Assembly: GCA_023247285.1 (NCBI GenBank)
Contig: JAHFGU010000076.1
Span: forward strand, 1-7,201
From: Candidatus Omnitrophota bacterium
GTDB taxonomy: Bacteria > Omnitrophota > Koll11 > Aquiviventales > Aquiviventaceae
Reading direction: 5' to 3'
Length of the DNA: 7,201 bases
Shown: positions 4,441-7,201 of the stretch, piece after piece
How the letters are laid out: every line of letters starts with the position of its first letter
How positions within the stretch are numbered: position 1 is the first letter of the stretch
Notes under the pieces: model-generated
What the model was told of the DNA's origin: nothing
Seen by the model: only the letters and a program-made list of their open reading frames with translations
Databases searched by the model: none
Translations under genes and position numbers: made by a program

Positions 4441-5416
4441 GAACTGGCAGAACTGGCGGCGGCTCAAACGCGTCGATGAGGGCGCGCATCTCGGCGATGC
4501 TCTGCGCGTGGTTGATCCGGTCCCGGAACTGGGCCACGCCGGGCAGGTCCTTGAAATACCAGCTGATGATGCGGCGCAGCGGGCCCACCGGCCACGCATC
4601 ATGCTCCTCCTGCAGCGCCACGTGGCGCAGCAGGATCGCCTTGCGCTCCGCGAAGCTGGGCGGCGGGGGCGCCGGCTCGCCGGCGAGCGCTGCCGCGGCC
4701 TCGCGGTAAATCCACGGGTTGCCAAGGGCGCCGCGGCCGATCATGACTGCGTCGCAGCCGGATATCGCGCGCAGCCGCGCGGCGGCGGCCCCGCTGGTCA
4801 CATCGCCGTTGCCGATCACCGGGATCGTGACGCGCTCCTTGACGCGCCGGATTGCGGCATAATCCGCCGCGCCGCCGTAGCCCTGCTCCCGCGTGCGCCC
4901 GTGGACCGCCACGGCATCCACGCCGCAGTCCTGCGCGATCCTCGCAATCCGCGCAGCCTCCTCGCCGCTGCCGTCGCTGAACCCGAGGCGCATCTTCACG
5001 GTCACCGGGATGCGGCGCACCGCGCGCACCACGCGGCGGAAAATCTCCGCCGCGGTGGATGGCTCGCGCAGCAGCATCGAGCCGCCGCCTTTGCACACGA
5101 CCTTGGGCACCGGGCAGCCCAGGTTCAGGTCCACGAGGTCATACCCCATGGCTTCGATCATGGCCGCCGACTCGCCCATCACGCCGGGCTCGCAGCCGAC
5201 CAGTTGCGCGCCCAGCGGCCGATCCTCCGGCAGCGTCTGCATCAGGGCCAGCGTCTGCGGCACGCGCCGCACGAGCGCCTCGGCCGCCACCATTTCGAGG
5301 AACGCGAACGGCATGCCGCGCGAGCGCGCGATCAGGCGGAAGGGCAAGTCGGTGCAGTTGGCCATCGGCGACTGGACCACGTCCGGCAGGTCGAAGGTTT
5401 TCAGGCGGATCGGCAT
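4418..5416 (-). CDS. dus: tRNA-dihydrouridine synthase
   Basis: Flavoenzyme that reduces specific uridines in the tRNA D-loop to dihydrouridine using NAD(P)H. The 332 residues show the FMN-binding TIM barrel followed by a helical C-terminal domain. Landmarks are QSPMANCTDLPFR (15-27), NLGCPVPKVVCKGGGSMLL (98-116) with catalytic Cys101, KMRLGF (141-146), VHGRTREQGYGG (171-182), PVIGNGDV (199-206) and GCDAVMIGRGALGNPWIY (220-237). The phosphate-binding and catalytic residues look intact. The N-terminal block reads ANCTD rather than the common AGVTD. It is nearest the DusB type, but the subfamily cannot be assigned by eye. The ATG at 5416 follows GAGGA after 4 bases. The last residues (about 325-332) and the stop come from the REP-like repeat at 4390-4440. 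It probably heads a dus-maf transcript. Confidence 0.95.
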   Translation of the reverse strand: MPIRLKTFDLPDVVQSPMANCTDLPFRLIARSRGMPFAFLEMVAAEALVRRVPQTLALMQTLPEDRPLGAQLVGCEPGVMGESAAMIEAMGYDLVDLNLGCPVPKVVCKGGGSMLLREPSTAAEIFRRVVRAVRRIPVTVKMRLGFSDGSGEEAARIARIAQDCGVDAVAVHGRTREQGYGGAADYAAIRRVKERVTIPVIGNGDVTSGAAAARLRAISGCDAVMIGRGALGNPWIYREAAAALAGEPAPPPPSFAERKAILLRHVALQEEHDAWPVGPLRRIISWYFKDLPGVAQFRDRINHAQSIAEMRALIDAFEPPPVLPVPVPGTWA

Positions 5417-5420
5417 GGCG

Positions 5421-5425
5421 TCCTC
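5421..5425 (-). promoter_or_regulatory. Ribosome binding site of dus
   Basis: GAGGA on the minus strand lies 4 bases before the ATG at 5416. The spacing is short but usable, and the site supports this start. Confidence 0.5.
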
Positions 5426-5438
5426 ATGGTGACGGCTA

Positions 5439-5447
5439 TGTTATACT
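5439..5447 (+). promoter_or_regulatory. Extended -10 promoter of the ABC exporter gene
   Basis: TGTTATACT is an extended -10 (TG-N-TATACT, 5 of 6 in the hexamer). No -35 of note lies at the right distance. The ATG at 5454 is 7 bases beyond the -10, so transcription would start at or next to the first base of the gene. There is no Shine-Dalgarno sequence in between. Confidence 0.5.
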
Positions 5448-5468
5448 CGACTCATGGTAATCCGTCGA
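5440..5468 (-). promoter_or_regulatory. Candidate dus promoter
   Basis: On the minus strand, TCGACG (5463-5468, 4 of 6) is followed after 17 bases by TATAAC (5440-5445, 5 of 6). Transcription would start near 5433, about 17 bases before the dus ATG. The -35 lies inside the start of the divergent ABC gene, and the -10 overlaps the plus-strand -10 at 5442-5447. Confidence 0.55.
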
Positions 5469-7201
5469 CCGGGGTTTCTCAAGCGCGCGCCCGCCGAGAC
5501 GAAACCCAGCAGCGTCTGGCGCTTCCTCGCCTGCGTGCGCCCCTACCGCCGGCTCCTCATCGGCGCGGTCGCCTTCGGCATCGTGCGCTACGTCGTGCCG
5601 CTGGCCCTGCCGTGGAGCGTCAAGGTGCTCGTCGACGAATTCCTGCTGCCGAAGGCCGGCCGCCCGCACGTCCAGCTCCACCTGCTCATGCTGGGGCTCT
5701 GCGCGCTCTATGCGCTGTACGCCGTCTCGAGCTACTGGCGCTCCTACCTCGCCGGGCTCGCCGGCCACCGCGTGATCTTCGACCTGCGCCAGCGGCTCTA
5801 CCTGCACGTGCAGCGCATGAGCATGAGCTACTTCGACCGGCAGCGCATTGGCGCGGTGGTCTCGCGCATGACGACGGACATCGCCTCGGCGCAGAACTTC
5901 GTCGGGGCCGCGTTCGTGAACACGGTCATGGACCTCTCGTGCGTGATCGTCATCCTGGCCATCCTGCTCATGCTCCACCCGCGCTTGACCCTCGTCTCGG
6001 TGTCGGTCCTGCCCTGCTACGCGCTCATCTCGCACCGGCTCCAGCGCCGCATCCGCGAGAAAAGCCGGGCCATCCACCACCAGCTGCAGGAGATCTCCGG
6101 CGACCTCCATGAGCAGTTCGCCGGGATCGCGACCATCCAGGCCTTCACGCGCGAAGAGGCCGAGGCGCGCGACTTCCGCGAGCAGAGCGAGGACTACTTT
6201 CAGACCGTGATGAGCAGCGTCCACCTCCAGTCGGTGGCGCTGGGTGCCACCGGATTTCTCACCGCGCTCGGGCCGATCCTGGTGCTGTGGGCCGGCGCTG
6301 CCGAGGTCTGGGCCGGCCGGCTCACCGTCGGCGCCCTCATGGCCTTCTACGCGTACCTAGGCATGCTCTACCAGCCCATCCAGCGGCTCACCGAGCTCAA
6401 CCTGATTCTGGCCAACAGCCTCGCGGCCATGGACCGAATTTTCGAAGTCTTCGACATCTTTCCCGAAGTGCGGGAGCGGCCGGGGGCGCGCGCGCCGGCG
6501 CGCGTCCGCGGCGAGGTGCGGTTCAACGCGGTCACCTTCCGGTACGATGCCGAGCCGGTGCTGGAGGACGTGTCCCTGGCGATTGAGCCGGGCCGCATGG
6601 TGGCCTTGGTCGGGCCCAGCGGGGCGGGCAAGTCCACGCTCGTCAAGCTGCTGCCGCGGTTCTATGACGTGAACGGCGGCGCCGTCACGATCGACGGGAT
6701 GGACATCCGCGACCTGACGCTGAAATCCCTCCGGCAGCAGATCGCGCTCGTGCCGCAGGAGCCGCTGCTCTTCAGCGGCACCATCCTGGACAACCTGCGC
6801 ATGGGCCGGCCGGAGGCGACCGAGGAGCAGATCCGCGAGGCGACGCGGGCCGCGTTCGCGGACACGTTCATCGAGCAGCTCTCGCGCGGCTATCAGACCG
6901 AGATCGGCGAGCGCGGGGTGCGCCTCTCCGGCGGGCAGAAGCAGCGCCTGGCCATCGCGCGCGCGTTCCTGAAAGATGCGCCGATCCTCGTGCTCGATGA
7001 GCCCACCTCAGCGCTGGACGCGGAATCCGAAGAGCTCGTCAAGCAGGCGCTCAACCGCCTGCTTGCGGGCCGCACCGCGCTCGTCATCGCGCACCGGCTC
7101 TCGACGATCGAGCACGCGGACCTGGTCGTGGTGCTGGACGGCGGGCGCGTCATCGAGCAGGGGCGGCACGAGGAGCTGCTGCGCAACGCGGATAGCCTCT
7201 A
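5454..7201 (+). CDS. ABC exporter half-transporter (MsbA/multidrug-lipid type), 3' end cut by window
   Basis: A half-size ABC exporter with a fused transmembrane domain and ATPase, expected to work as a homodimer or with a partner in the inner membrane and to export lipids, peptides or drugs. The 582 visible residues include membrane segments at about 33-55, 75-100, 150-173, 178-195, 260-285 and 288-310. The ATPase has Walker A GPSGAGKST (387-395), Q-loop Gln435, signature LSGGQ (491-495), Walker B ILVLDE (511-516), D-loop SALD (519-522) and H-loop His547. All catalytic residues are present. The frame is open at base 7201; by family length only about 5-30 residues are missing. The ATG at 5454 follows the extended -10 by 7 bases, with no Shine-Dalgarno sequence. 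The substrate cannot be told from sequence, and resemblance to MsbA does not prove lipid A export. The gene is divergent from dus. Confidence 0.93.
   Translation, partial: MVIRRPGFLKRAPAETKPSSVWRFLACVRPYRRLLIGAVAFGIVRYVVPLALPWSVKVLVDEFLLPKAGRPHVQLHLLMLGLCALYALYAVSSYWRSYLAGLAGHRVIFDLRQRLYLHVQRMSMSYFDRQRIGAVVSRMTTDIASAQNFVGAAFVNTVMDLSCVIVILAILLMLHPRLTLVSVSVLPCYALISHRLQRRIREKSRAIHHQLQEISGDLHEQFAGIATIQAFTREEAEARDFREQSEDYFQTVMSSVHLQSVALGATGFLTALGPILVLWAGAAEVWAGRLTVGALMAFYAYLGMLYQPIQRLTELNLILANSLAAMDRIFEVFDIFPEVRERPGARAPARVRGEVRFNAVTFRYDAEPVLEDVSLAIEPGRMVALVGPSGAGKSTLVKLLPRFYDVNGGAVTIDGMDIRDLTLKSLRQQIALVPQEPLLFSGTILDNLRMGRPEATEEQIREATRAAFADTFIEQLSRGYQTEIGERGVRLSGGQKQRLAIARAFLKDAPILVLDEPTSALDAESEELVKQALNRLLAGRTALVIAHRLSTIEHADLVVVLDGGRVIEQGRHEELLRNADSL

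Noticed and set aside
3730..4725. Minus-strand open frame of 331 codons overlapping maf and dus
   Set aside because: It is in another frame of the same region. It is Arg, Ser, Cys and Ala rich without domains, whereas Maf and Dus motifs are read clearly in the other frames.
4403..6112. Plus-strand open frame of 569 codons
   Set aside because: It runs antisense to dus, then out of frame through the ABC gene. The composition is shadow-like (His, Arg, Pro, Ala) and it crosses two well-supported genes.
1..7201. CRISPR array, tRNA, rRNA, transposase, toxin-antitoxin or defence genes
   Set aside because: I looked for regularly spaced repeats, cloverleaf ends and recognisable protein motifs, and saw none.

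Overview
The window is GC-rich bacterial DNA with tightly packed genes and no sign of phage or plasmid functions. Codon use is strongly GC-biased, so almost every gene casts long open frames on the opposite strand. The gene families (a nuo complex I operon, a short class-1 type SpeD, Maf, Dus and a fused TMD-NBD ABC exporter) do not fix a phylum. The many short palindromic repeats between and at the ends of genes suit an environmental, possibly uncultured, lineage. That placement is inference.

Five sevenths of the window is read on the minus strand, in the order dus (4418-5416), maf (3665-4381), speD-like (3250-3681), nuoA (2810-3163), nuoB (2263-2805), nuoC (1320-1907) and nuoD (1-1320, open at the left edge). 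nuoA-B and nuoC-D are tightly coupled (4-base gap; TGATG overlap). nuoB and nuoC are separated by 457 bases less the two gene ends, a 355-base gap containing a 275-base element with 33-bp terminal inverted repeats. On the plus strand an ABC exporter gene (5454-7201) diverges from dus and runs off the right edge.

Three transcription starts can be read from the sequence. A TAGACA-17-TATACT promoter (3211-3239, minus) drives nuo, and a palindrome TTGTGA-N6-TCACAA lies on its start point. This closely matches the operator of Rex, the NADH/NAD+-sensing repressor, in front of the genes for the NADH-oxidising complex. A TTGACA-16-TAGTAT promoter inside the 3' end of maf points at speD, with a terminator-shaped hairpin between promoter and gene. 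Between dus and the ABC gene, two oppositely oriented -10 elements overlap, and the plus-strand one would give a leaderless or nearly leaderless ABC mRNA.

The speD-like product keeps the self-processing serine and the other catalytic residues of AdoMet decarboxylase, but has lost the His after the serine and the WPE motif. It may have a different substrate. Two repeat elements supply the stop codons of the genes they abut (nuoB and dus), so the C-termini of those proteins come from repeat sequence.

I found no rRNA, tRNA, CRISPR array, transposase or defence gene.
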